The position numbers and the translations under genes were made by a program. Positions 44,050 to 52,799 of a stretch of 64,000 nt of DNA are shown here, one piece after another (position 1 is the stretch's first letter; each line of letters begins with the position of its first letter). Under the pieces are notes generated by a model, which was given only the letters and a program-made list of their open reading frames with translations, was not told the origin of the DNA and did not search any database. Source of the DNA: Isoetes taiwanensis (lineage: Eukaryota > Streptophyta > Lycopodiopsida > Isoetales > Isoetaceae); NCBI GenBank assembly GCA_021234155.1, contig JAJEKV010000058.1:5714600-5778599 (forward strand), in the 5' to 3' direction.

Positions 44050-47019
44050 TCATTTTTCCACCAACATCCCCAAGGATATGAGAACCTTATTCCTTACATC
44101 CTGAGGTATTGTAACTCTCGCTGTTTTACTAGGAATAGTTTTTGGAGTCCACGAGTACAATACAGTTTCAATGTCTAGCCAAAGATCAGGATCACTAGGA
44201 TTTCTTCTCCACCTCTTTGTCCAACAATCTGAATATCTTTCTTTATCGGTGACATTACTCAACTGATGTACTGGACACCACCATTCCACGCGCACCTTAT
44301 TGAAGTTAACATCACCTTCTTCTTTGCAAATATCCGAGATAGTCCATCCCAACCACACTGGATAGGTCTCTAGATCTGCTGGTTTTACTACTACAAATTG
44401 GTGGCACTCCACGTCAGTAGAAGGTTCATAAGAATCCATGCCTAGATATTTTGGCCTATCCTTCTTAGGACCAACATAGTGTTTATCAGATTGAGGAGGA
44501 GCATATGCCTTCACAATGCTACTAATGGTACCATCATCTTCGTCAGCACCAGCTAATGTTTTCCACTTACTTTTAGGGAACCACCCTTCTTTCAGCTCTT
44601 CTGAGGATGTGTCTACCTCATCCAACAAGTTGATCACCTTCTTCCAATAATCTATCAATGCACGATTAGTGTCATCTGAATTAGTTTGCCAATGCTTGAT
44701 GTAGTCATTGATGCCATCCTTAGTCAATCCCAATTGCTTGACTTCTTCAGTTGGTTTTAGAGCTTTTGGTTGACCAGGAGGTATCATAGGCTTGCCATTT
44801 GCATCCCTGCGCCAAATTTCTGCCCCACCTCTCCACTTCTCCTCTGAAGGTCTCATTTTCCATTGCATGATTGGAATCCCTTCTCTCACCCAAAAAGTGA
44901 ATTGAAGAGGTCTAGAATGACCTTCCATGTCGAGAGCATAACCATCCACAAAACTCTTCCAATCAGGCACTTCTTCTATGATAGATCCTATAGGAGATGG
45001 ATTTGTACATCCATGAAATATTTCCAATAGCCTGGGAAAGTTGGTAACTGTCTGCTGTCTCAATACATGACTAAATTTTCCAAACAATGCATCCACATCC
45101 TCATGAGTATGTCCTGGCATTAGGAACCCCAAATTGACTCTTTCAAAAATACCCACAGCTGTTAAGTAGGATAGGAAAGAAAACATCCACCTGTTCTTAT
45201 TTTGACCAGCACAATTATCTAGTTGCAAGAGGAGCTTTACGGGCATCTCGAGGTTTAGCACGAGATGTTGAAGCTCCAACATGTTCATTAGGTCCATTCC
45301 TCCTAAATCTTGCCTTGCTAAACTTTTCAATACTATTAGGGTTCCATCCAACAATGCACTATGTAGTGCCTGGCTAGCTGTAGGATCCTGTAGGTGACCA
45401 TTGTAACCCTTCTTATAGTTTCTTAAACACCTCATGATACTCCCAATGTGAAAATCTGGACCATCACTCCACAACTCTAAACCCGAAATGGCCATAATAG
45501 GTCTCGAGGCCCCATGCAATATTGCCCCGATCATTGAAATCTGCAAAAGGGTATGATCTTCCACATGACTTAGGAATGTACTTGAATTGTGGAAGACAAG
45601 TCTTCTGTTGGTCCATTTTATCATGTATAATACATAGATAGTTATTAGGTTCCATTGCAGATAAGGTCCTCCACATCCAATAAGTTGATCTACATGATAG
45701 TTGATCTGTCATATGGTCCTTCATATGTTCCCTTATCTTTGCCCTTAGACTTGGTTGCACAGTCTTATCTAGTGTCTCCTTCAGCTTAGCACATAAATTG
45801 CACTTGGCAAAGTTGTTTGAAGTTGCTATGGTCACATGCTTGAAATGCTTATTCCATAGCCTACTAAAACTGGGCTGGGATATAGAGGCCACTCCAAGTT
45901 CCCGAAGCAATGCATTTATTTCCTCTAATATGCTCTTCTGGGTACAATGGGATGGCAATCTCTTTTCAACAATAACTCTACCACTTTCATCCTTCTTACT
46001 CTTATGTGGCATGTTTTCGCATTGAAATCCACATATCTTTCAAATATTTCCTTTGCACTATAGTTCTTGAGGTAGGCCTTACGAGGCCGGTGTTCTCATG
46101 CAATGCAATTTTACTACCATTTTCATGTCTCTTTTTGCCGGTTATTGCCAAGAAGAGGTTGGAATTCCATGTATAGCCATCCATGCTTTTGAACATATCC
46201 ACTTTCCATTCAATGGGAATCTTTTCTTCTTTGATCTTTCATCCTGAATTGCATAGCCAAATATGGTGTACATGAAATTTCTCCTACTATCACACTTATG
46301 TTCCTGATATGTAGCTCTTGCTCCCACCAACTCCTCTATTGTGAACATTCTAACACAAGAAGCCCAACAACATTCACCTCCTCTAACCTTCATCATAGCT
46401 TCAGGAGAACAATCATAATCTGACTTGCATCTTTTGGTGGGATAATGTTTGAAAGTTGGAAGTGGCCTCTTGCTACACTGTGTGAACATTGTTGACAATG
46501 GTTCTACATCTAAAGGAAACGTGTAGTTCCCCTCCAGTTGAATACTGTCCCTAGGCCATGCAACAATAGTTGGAACCTCTAGTTGCTTCACACAAGCTAG
46601 GCATTCTTGTTTGCCTGAACCCTTTTCCTTCCAATTGTCATATAATTTTGAGATTGCCACACCTAACTTTGTCCTCCCTAATCTTTCATCATTCAACTTT
46701 GCATTGATAGGATCTGCTAGAACAATAATCCCTTCTCCCATCTTGCCTCTGTTGCATGCATGCGGGGATCTTGACCTTTTTGTTTTCCAATCGGCCCGGT
46801 ATAAAGTACAATTTCCTTTCCTTTGCCATCATCCTTTTCATTTGAGGTCTTTTCCTTTCCTTTGCCATCATCAACATCATTTGGAGTCTTTTCCTTTCCT
46901 TTGCCATCATCAACATCATTTGAGGTATTTTCCTTTCCTTGGACATCATGTTCATTAGTTGGGAATTTCTCCTTGCCTTGATTAGCATCATTGGGGGCTT
47001 TTTTTTTAGCATTTTGCAT
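44050..47019 (-). CDS. Element B transposase, QLDN/GHTH family
   Basis: Starts at MQNAKKKAPND (47,019) with charged tandem repeats, then MGEGIIVLADPINAK (after one frameshift near 46,740), a Cys-rich region (QECLACVKQ, GECCWASCVRMFTIEELVGA, WICSKAWMAIHGI), NNFAKCNLCAKLKE, and CIIHDKMDQQKTCLPQF (first Asp). A one-base slip in a GGGG run near 45,530 leads to the continuous 44,050-45,624 frame with GAILHGASRP, KLLLQLDNCAGQNKNRW (second Asp) and GFLMPGHTHEDVDALFGKFS (third acidic site). The C terminus parallels the BAH/Tudor-like region of family A. It probably catalyses excision and insertion through the terminal repeats. Apart from three or four single-base slips it looks complete. Confidence 0.82.
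46820..46975. repeat. In-frame tandem repeat in the transposase N terminus
   Basis: CTTTTCCTTTCCTTTGCCAT followed by CATC..CATTTG recurs about three times with a period of 45-48 bp. It encodes DDGKGKEKT(P/S)N units rich in Lys and Asp. Confidence 0.85.
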
Positions 47020-47039
47020 GCCATTGACCTAGAATGCAT

Positions 47040-47530
47040 AAAAATATATAGTAAGTTAGCATATCCAAATAACCTCTAACTAACATGTTCATAAATGAAA
47101 GCCTCGTATGTCTTATTCTATTTGATCATTCTATTTATATAATGGGATTCCCCAAGTTATTTTCCTCAACATTATATAAAAATAAAACCCTCTACTTATA
47201 ACCTTCAAACTTGTATCCTATAATAACCTTAGAAATAACTTTTAAGGTTATTATAGGTTTGCAGTTTTAAGGTTAAGAAGTTTATTATAGGTTAGAAAAT
47301 TTAAGGTTGGAAAGTTATTGTAGGTTAAAAGTTTTAAGTTTAGAAGTCTAACTCATGAACTTTCAACCTTATAACTTAACTATTAACTTAAAACTATTTT
47401 AAAAACTTATAAGTCATAACTTTTAAACTTAATAACCCTTAAAACAATTGTCCTTAAAACAATTAACCCTTGTAATAAATTTTCGCGGAAGTTATAATGG
47501 CGCGGTACGAAATTTTAGAAGCAGTTATTA
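47040..47530. other. AT-rich stretch inside element B
   Basis: TTAAGGTTATTATAGGTT-type words recur in direct and inverted order between 47,220 and 47,460. No coding potential. It separates the divergent transposase and phosphatase genes. Confidence 0.5.
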
Positions 47531-47559
47531 TTTCAAGTTAGCCTTCCTTTTCAAACTTT

Positions 47560-48260
47560 TCTCTCACGCTTTCGAACATTAGCGCTTCTGCTTCCAATTT
47601 CGGCATTCCAGGCGCTTCTGATTCCAATTTCGGCTTTCTCGACTTCTATCTGCTTCTCGGCATCATCAATCTACCTTCAATCTATCTTCTCTGCTTTCTG
47701 GGCATCAATCTATCTGCTGCATGACCTAAGGAATCAATCTATCTGCTGCATGACCTAAGGAATCGTCAATCTATCTTTCTCGGCTTCAATCTGCTTCCGA
47801 GCTTTTATCTGTTTTCGAGCTTTCGAGCTTTTATCTGTTTTTAAGCGCTTTCGAGCTTTTATCTGTTTTTATCTGTTTCTGCTTTTGGGTTTTCGGCTTC
47901 TATCTGCTTCTCGGCTTCTATCTGCAGCAATCTCGACTTCTATCTGCTTCTCGGCTTCTATCTGCATCAATCTCGACTTCTATCGCTTCTAGGCTTCTAT
48001 CGCTTTAGGGTTTTTTTTCTCAAAGGTTTTTTTAGCTCAAAGGTTTGTAGGCTCTATACAAATCGCGGTTTTTGGGTTTCGGCTCTCTACAATCTCTCTG
48101 ACTTTGAATAACTTTGGTTTTTTGTGTTAAAGCTTCTCGGCTTCTCGGCTTCTCGGCTTTTTCTCGGCTTCTTAAGGCTAAAATCATCTGCTATTGGCTT
48201 CTCGAATCAAATCAACTTTGATTTTCGATCTTTTGGTTTCGGCTAGAAGGCAAAGGCTCA
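47560..48260 (+). promoter_or_regulatory. Repeat-rich leader of the element B phosphatase gene
   Basis: CTTCTATCTGCTTCTCGGCT-type words recur more than ten times on the plus strand, mixed with TTTTATCTG and TTTCGAGCTT. The same words form the shorter leader of element D. Many reading frames are open by composition only. A transcribed pyrimidine-rich leader is inferred. Confidence 0.5.
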
Positions 48261-48435
48261 ATTCTCGGGTACAGAACACAAATAGGTTAGTATTTCCTGT
48301 TATATACATAAAGTAGTTATTTTACATAAAGCAGTTCCTCACAGGATTGGTTCTGTGATCTTGCCTATATGATCTGCTCTTATTCTATTTCACTAGGTCT
48401 TCCTCTATCTGTTCTAATTAATGATCTAAAATAAT

Positions 48436-48545
48436 GAAGTAAATAATGATCTATGATCTATCTGCTCTATGATCTATGATCTATCTGCTCTATGATCTAT
48501 GATCTATCTGCTGTATGATCTATCTGCTGTATGATCTATCTGCTG
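48436..48545. repeat. ATGATCTATCTGCT microsatellite-like repeat
   Basis: ATGATCTATCTGCT(C/G)T units and shorter ATGATCT units alternate about seven times. Confidence 0.8.
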
Positions 48546-48810
48546 ATTCTCCTGTATCTGCTCTTATTATATTTCACTAGCTCTTCCTCTATCTGCTCTA
48601 AATAATGAACTAAAACAATGAACTAAATTTTGAACTAAACAAGGACTATTATTATTATATATCTGCTCTAACTGGCTTCATATTTTGAATTCTGCATTCT
48701 GCATTCTGTTAGAATAATATGTTGGAATGGGAGAAATCGCGATTGGCGCATTTCTATTTTTGGGTTACGTTTTTCCACTAGATTAATCAAAGCTCGGCTC
48801 GGCTTTTCTT

Positions 48811-50068
48811 TTCATACGGCTCTATACAAATCGCGCCAGAGGAAGCAACTAGAGGACCAATCGGCAGTGCAAAAAGCAAAGCTTCTACCTCTAAGACCGA
48901 AATACCTGCAGATTTGCTTAAGGAACGGGAAGGATTGAGAAAGCTATTGGTTGGCCGCAACTTCATGGATGAAACTGAAGATCAGCCAAATTACCAAATA
49001 CCTATCGACATGCCTGTGAACATCCTTGACCCTAAAAATTTAGAACATGTTGAAGATAAGCAGGATGATGCTAATAACAATAATGAGGATGAAGCAGACT
49101 CCAAATCTGAAAACACTAGCCAGGTTAGCGTAAAGAGTAATGAACTATCAAGCATAGTTCCCACTGTACAGATCTCAACTGATGTGGTTGGTGCTTCTAT
49201 CAGACCGGAGACAACTCAGAATAAGGATGCAACGGAAGAAGTCACAACGGGGAATGAAGAAGAAGAAGAAAGGTATCGTAACAATATTCCTTTTTTTGAT
49301 ATCCATGCATTTTGCAAGCATATAGAAATCGCGCCAGACGCGATTTAGACTTTCCTAGAGATCATATTTTTAAATTATGTTGACATGCATCATTCATGAA
49401 ATTGCTTTGCGGCGTTTTAAACACCATTTCTTTTGTCTCATACGTTATTGTTCTCCTTACGAAATAATTTGGCTTCCCCAAAAGTCTTGGTCTTTGATTT
49501 GAATGGTGTGCTATGTAGAACGTTACCTAAAAAGCAACGTTCGAAAAGTCATGGTATCTTAACAACCATTTGAGACCGCATTACCAAATATGTTTACCAG
49601 CGCCCTTATCACGGAAGGAGATGTTGGACCAGGGCCTTGGTATGTTTTAGTTGTGCAATTTGGTCATCTATGGAGCATAGAAATATACAGGATGTTTTGA
49701 AAGTAGTGCCTGAGCTAAATAGAGACTGGGCGTCCATCTGGGATCAAAGCAAATGTGCTTCATTCACAAACCCTAAAGAACCGACAGGTAAAAAGATATT
49801 TGTGAAATGCTTGCGCAACATGATGGATGCCCTAGGTGTTGAGGATAAGGAAGGCATGATCATTGTGGATGATGACGCTTTAAAGTGTTGCTTCAATCAG
49901 TCACAGGCATTGAATCCGCCGCCCTATCATCCTCAAGATTTTGACAAAGATGACTTCCTGCTTCGTTTTGTTAGTGTCTTGCATGAAATAGCTTCAGGAA
50001 AACGATTAGAAGAGATACAAACACTATACCAAGAACTTGATCGGACGGGGAAATTGACAGGACCTTGA
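48811..50068 (+). CDS. FCP1/NIF-like HAD phosphatase (element B)
   Basis: The first part (open from about 48,811 to a stop at 49,348) is acidic and disordered: LLKEREGLRKLLVGRNF, then DKQDDANNNNEDEADSKS. The catalytic part starts at 49,478 with VLVFDLNGVLCRTLPKKQ, then KYVYQRPY, CAIWSSMEHRNI (Ser/Thr motif II), DWASIWDQSKC, KIFVKCLRNMMDALG (Lys motif), MIIVDDDALKCCF (acidic motif) and a tail of about 60 residues. This is the FCP1 homology domain in full order. The second catalytic Asp of D-x-D is Asn (DLN), which may weaken or change activity. Two frame changes occur (near 49,570 and 49,640). The two parts are joined by 130 bp without an open frame, probably an intron or a broken junction. 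The start codon is not clear. Confidence 0.75.
49326..49346. repeat. AAATCGCG..CGCGATTT palindrome
   Basis: AAATCGCGCC-AGA-CGCGATTT at 49,326-49,346, overlapping the end of the acidic reading frame. Half sites occur at about 48,057, 48,738 and 48,831, and a second full palindrome at 50,634. Confidence 0.75.
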
Positions 50069-50357
50069 GAAAATCGTTCTAGAAAGAGAACTTTTTTGAT
50101 ATATATGTATACAGGAAATACACTTTCCAAAAAGTTTTGAATATGAAATATACTTTACACGAAAGGTTTAGAATTTATATTGTGTTCTTATATCAGCATT
50201 ATTGGTTCTGTGTACGTATTGTTTTTTTATATTATGTGTATGGTTTGCTATACTTGCAATAATTTGTATGTATATACCGTCAATAATTTAGGTGTGTATA
50301 AATAGGCATGCATGAAATTGGCAAACCATAAACCCGGTCTCATATACGCTTGTTATT

Positions 50358-50588
50358 ATGGCACATTTTATTACCTGCACGATGAACCATGCGGACCTCT
50401 GCAGGTGCCGCGAGCTAGAAATAGAACTTCAGGACTGGCTTGATGTCGTTGCTTTGAATCCCGTCCGCTTCTATCCTGATCCCTTTGATGTTGTAATCCA
50501 TCTTATATGGAATCCAGAGCATGGTTTGTTCATGATCGACAGGATCTCAGGACCGCCTGCAGCGCCTGACGACGATGAATCGGATTAG
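50358..50588 (+). CDS. Small unidentified reading frame near the right end of element B
   Basis: A clean 76-codon frame with an ATG, reading MAHFITCTMNHADLCRCREL, then an amphipathic middle, then an acidic C terminus PPAAPDDDESD. It lies 290 bp after the phosphatase stop and before the right terminal repeat. No family recognised. It could be a separate small element protein or a last exon. Confidence 0.4.
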   Translation: MAHFITCTMNHADLCRCRELEIELQDWLDVVALNPVRFYPDPFDVVIHLIWNPEHGLFMIDRISGPPAAPDDDESD

Positions 50589-50633
50589 TTTTTTAAGTTT
50601 ATGTTCTATTATAATGCCTTATTTATGCCAAGC

Positions 50634-50654
50634 AAATCGCGCCACGCGCGATTT
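50634..50654. repeat. AAATCGCG..CGCGATTT palindrome near the right end of element B
   Basis: AAATCGCG-CCACG-CGCGATTT, 21 bp with 8-bp arms, directly after the small reading frame. The arm ATCGCG is shared with the element D palindromes. A further GGCGCGATTTTGG half site abuts the terminal repeat at 50,937. Confidence 0.75.
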
Positions 50655-50983
50655 GAACCATGAAAACTTCGTTTTTGTAGCAACTTGCTTCTGTTATTTT
50701 TCGTAAAAAGCATTACAATTTCAATGTTTAGATTTCGTTGTCGTCCGTGAATGTGCGAATTAATAAGTAATTTCTTGTTTTTTCTATTGCCAACATTCTG
50801 TCATAATATGGGTCATTTGCATGGAATATTTGAATGACTTTGCATTTCAACATAAAATGCATCTTCCTAGCCCGAAAATGAACACAGTGCAAAAGTGTGG
50901 TTAATTCAATATAATGGTCAATAAAATGCTTATACGGCGCGATTTTGGAATAGACATAATCCCAATTTAATTGAATGATGGTT

Positions 50984-51223
50984 TGGTGGAAGTCTCATTA
51001 CGTCTTTGGACTCGGTGTCTCTTAGAAGCAACAACGATGAAGTAGAGGTAGGAGTCGGAGAATACCGGTCTTCAGAAGAAAAGACGTTGTTCCCGAGCGT
51101 GTCCTCAGAACTAGACGAGCTTGAGACAACTAGACGAGCTTGAGACGAGCGGTTTATGGGTTTATGGGTTTCTATAAATAAACCCCTCAGAACTAGACGA
51201 GCTTGAGACGAGCGGTTTGTCAT
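50984..51223 (-). pseudogene. Element A2 transposase, N-terminal part (piece 1 of 3)
   Basis: Starts at ATG 51,223 (MTNRSSQARLV) and runs SSSSSSEDTLGNN and RDTESKDVMRLPP to the element B junction. A local duplication at about 51,105-51,215 repeats the NRSSQARLV coding block. The frame resumes at 43,800 on the other side of element B. Confidence 0.75.
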
Positions 51224-51646
51224 CTTAAGAACTGCAAAACAGTGTAGAGATTTGAGAAACTTTCTCTCTTGGCGAGCTTTTCTTATTCCCGAATACAAGC
51301 CCACCTAGTACAAGTAGAAGTTCATGTAACAATTAAGTGAAAGGCAAACTAAAAGCTATTCCGGAATACACTAGAGCAGAACAGTAAGGCTAAATGTATT
51401 CCACTTCACATAGAAAACGAGCAAGACGAAATGGATACCTTTAAAAGGAAATTTTGGCGCCTTCAGTTGCGTATTCCAGTCTCTGAGCTCAAGTCGCCAA
51501 CGCCAGCGCCTCGAATATAATATTCAGAGACTGTATTCCGATCCTCATAGAGAAGACATGGACAGGTGAGCAACAAAGTACAACGTACAATCATTTTTAA
51601 GTTTGTTTCTTATTCCGGAATACAGTTTCGCCTTCGCGTAAAGGCA

Positions 51647-51866
51647 AAAGTGTATTCCAGAATACACTTTGGCTTACACCTTGAAGCCAAAGTGTATTCC
51701 GGAATACACTTTGGCTTACACCCAGTCACGAAAGTGTATTCCGGAATACACTTTGGCGAAAGTGTATTCCGGAATACACTTTGGCTACAGTGTGTCAGCT
51801 AAAGTGTATTCCGGAATACACTTTGGCTTACACCCAGTCACGAAAGTGTATTCCGGAATACACTTT
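51647..51866. repeat. GTGTATTCCGGAATACAC palindrome array (A2)
   Basis: Six 24-bp palindromes with the core GTGTATTCCGGAATACAC flanked by AAA/TTT lie at 51,647, 51,689, 51,731, 51,759, 51,801 and 51,843. Five are perfect; the first has CCAGAA at its centre. Spacing from start to start is 28-42 bp. Linkers such as GGCTTACACC and CCCAGTCACG also repeat. The array lies upstream of the A2 transposase start, as in A1. Confidence 0.92.
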
Positions 51867-51945
51867 CGTGACTTTAGGTTTTAAAAGGACAATTCTTTCA
51901 AATTTTCTCGTGAATTTTAGGCGTTTTTTCCACTTTGTAGACTTA

Positions 51946-52003
51946 TGAGTGACATCTTAAAGGAGCATGCTGGCATTCATTTCAAAATGAGCATAGATAG
52001 AGA
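51946..52003. repeat. 57-bp copy of host intron sequence
   Basis: ATGAGTGAC.TCTTAAAGGA and the next 37 bases match 55,994-56,051, which lies in an intron of the capping-enzyme remnant. The copy abuts the broken right end of A2 and the left edge of a LINE fragment. Confidence 0.8.
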
Positions 52004-52570
52004 AAAATAAATTATCGATGGTGGGGTGGTCCAAAAGAGAGTAGGCGCAAGTTCGATAGGACATCAGACTTTGTTTAATTAAGAGTCAAATACAAGTATA
52101 AGTGCAAAGACGGGAATAAAATCTCAGTGGATAAGCAGAGACCCACCGAGTGAAGGAACCCGCCTAAGCATAAGAGCGTACATCCAAATACTCCTCAAAG
52201 ATCAATCGCCTCTTACGAGGGGCAAGTGAAGGACAATGATACAACTTAGCAATGTGAGCTTGCATTTTCTGGAGAACACGGTTATCTGTCACATCCAAAC
52301 CTTTGAAGATTATCAATCTTCGTTTTTTTCCAGATAGTCCAAAGCAACCATCCTGTTGTAAGATGAAAAGTCTGGCTTTGTAACTTCGTCCCAGTACTTG
52401 GGCAAATTGCCAAGAGCTCTTGTTAACTTGTTAGTGAAACTTGAAAAAGAGAGAACAAACAATCCCTTACCTATCTGAGGTGGTCACACATAAAAAAAAC
52501 AATGCTCAATGGTCTCAGATTCACGCTTGTATATTGGACGCTGATCTTGTATTCTAGGAGATCTAGTACA
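52004..52570 (-). mobile_element. LINE ORF2 C-terminal fragment
   Basis: On the minus strand near 52,330 a frame reads CFGLSGKKRRLIIFKGLDVT with DNRVLQKMQAHIAKLYHC after it, the 'W.IWK.RN..IF' tail of plant L1 proteins. An upstream minus-strand frame has the ETIEH motif that precedes the C-terminal zinc finger. Reverse-transcriptase motifs are absent. Confidence 0.6.
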
Positions 52571-52689
52571 CACGGCTGTGAGATGGCACATGGGGGATTT
52601 CCTTTAAGACTTGTATTCGCAATAATATATTTAGAATTTACCGTTTTACTTGTTCATCGAGTTACTTGGGTTCAAAGAAGTGGCTTTCT

Positions 52690-52792
52690 GTAGAGTCCTT
52701 CAAAAGTAGAGTATGTACTAATTGTTATGAAATGTTGTGTTTCAGTCCTTCAAAAGTAGAGTATGTACTAATTGTTATGAAATGATGCATGT
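52690..52792. repeat. 52-bp tandem repeat, two copies
   Basis: AGTCCTTCAAAAGTAGAGTA followed by TGTACTAATTGTTATGAAATG occurs near 52,693 and again near 52,745. Confidence 0.85.
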
Positions 52793-52799
52793 TAAAATT

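Larger units (their letters stand above)
43801..50983. mobile_element. Element B: 7.18-kb DNA transposon with transposase and phosphatase gene
   Basis: AACCATCATTCAATTAAATT..TGTCT at 43,801-43,832 is repeated in inverted orientation at 50,952-50,983 (32 bp, about one mismatch). The target site TGGT is duplicated at 43,797-43,800 and 50,984-50,987, and A1 has it once at 12,449-12,452. The element sits inside the A2 transposase coding sequence. It carries a minus-strand transposase (left half) and a plus-strand FCP1/NIF-like phosphatase (right half) with a repeat-rich leader between them. Confidence 0.92.
37300..51945. mobile_element. Element A2: family A transposon with two nested insertions, right end lost
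   Basis: The left terminal repeat GATTGCGTATTAAACGGAAG at 37,300-37,319 and the sequence to 39,727, then 42,778-43,800, then 50,984-51,930, are collinear with A1 9,223-13,220. The gaps are a Helitron and element B. After about 51,935 the similarity to A1 stops, so the ParB-methyltransferase half present in A1 is missing here. Confidence 0.85.

Noticed and set aside
46611-46958. Plus-strand frame rich in LCHHQHHL repeats
   Set aside because: It is the antisense of the Lys/Asp repeats in the element B transposase.
51647-51866. CRISPR array
   Set aside because: Repeats are palindromes with short linkers that are themselves repeated, there are no unique spacers of constant length, no cas genes, and the setting is a plant transposon.
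37300-51945. A2 as a retroviral or LTR element because of its size
   Set aside because: There are no long terminal repeats, reverse transcriptase or integrase; the ends are short inverted repeats and the size comes from two nested insertions.
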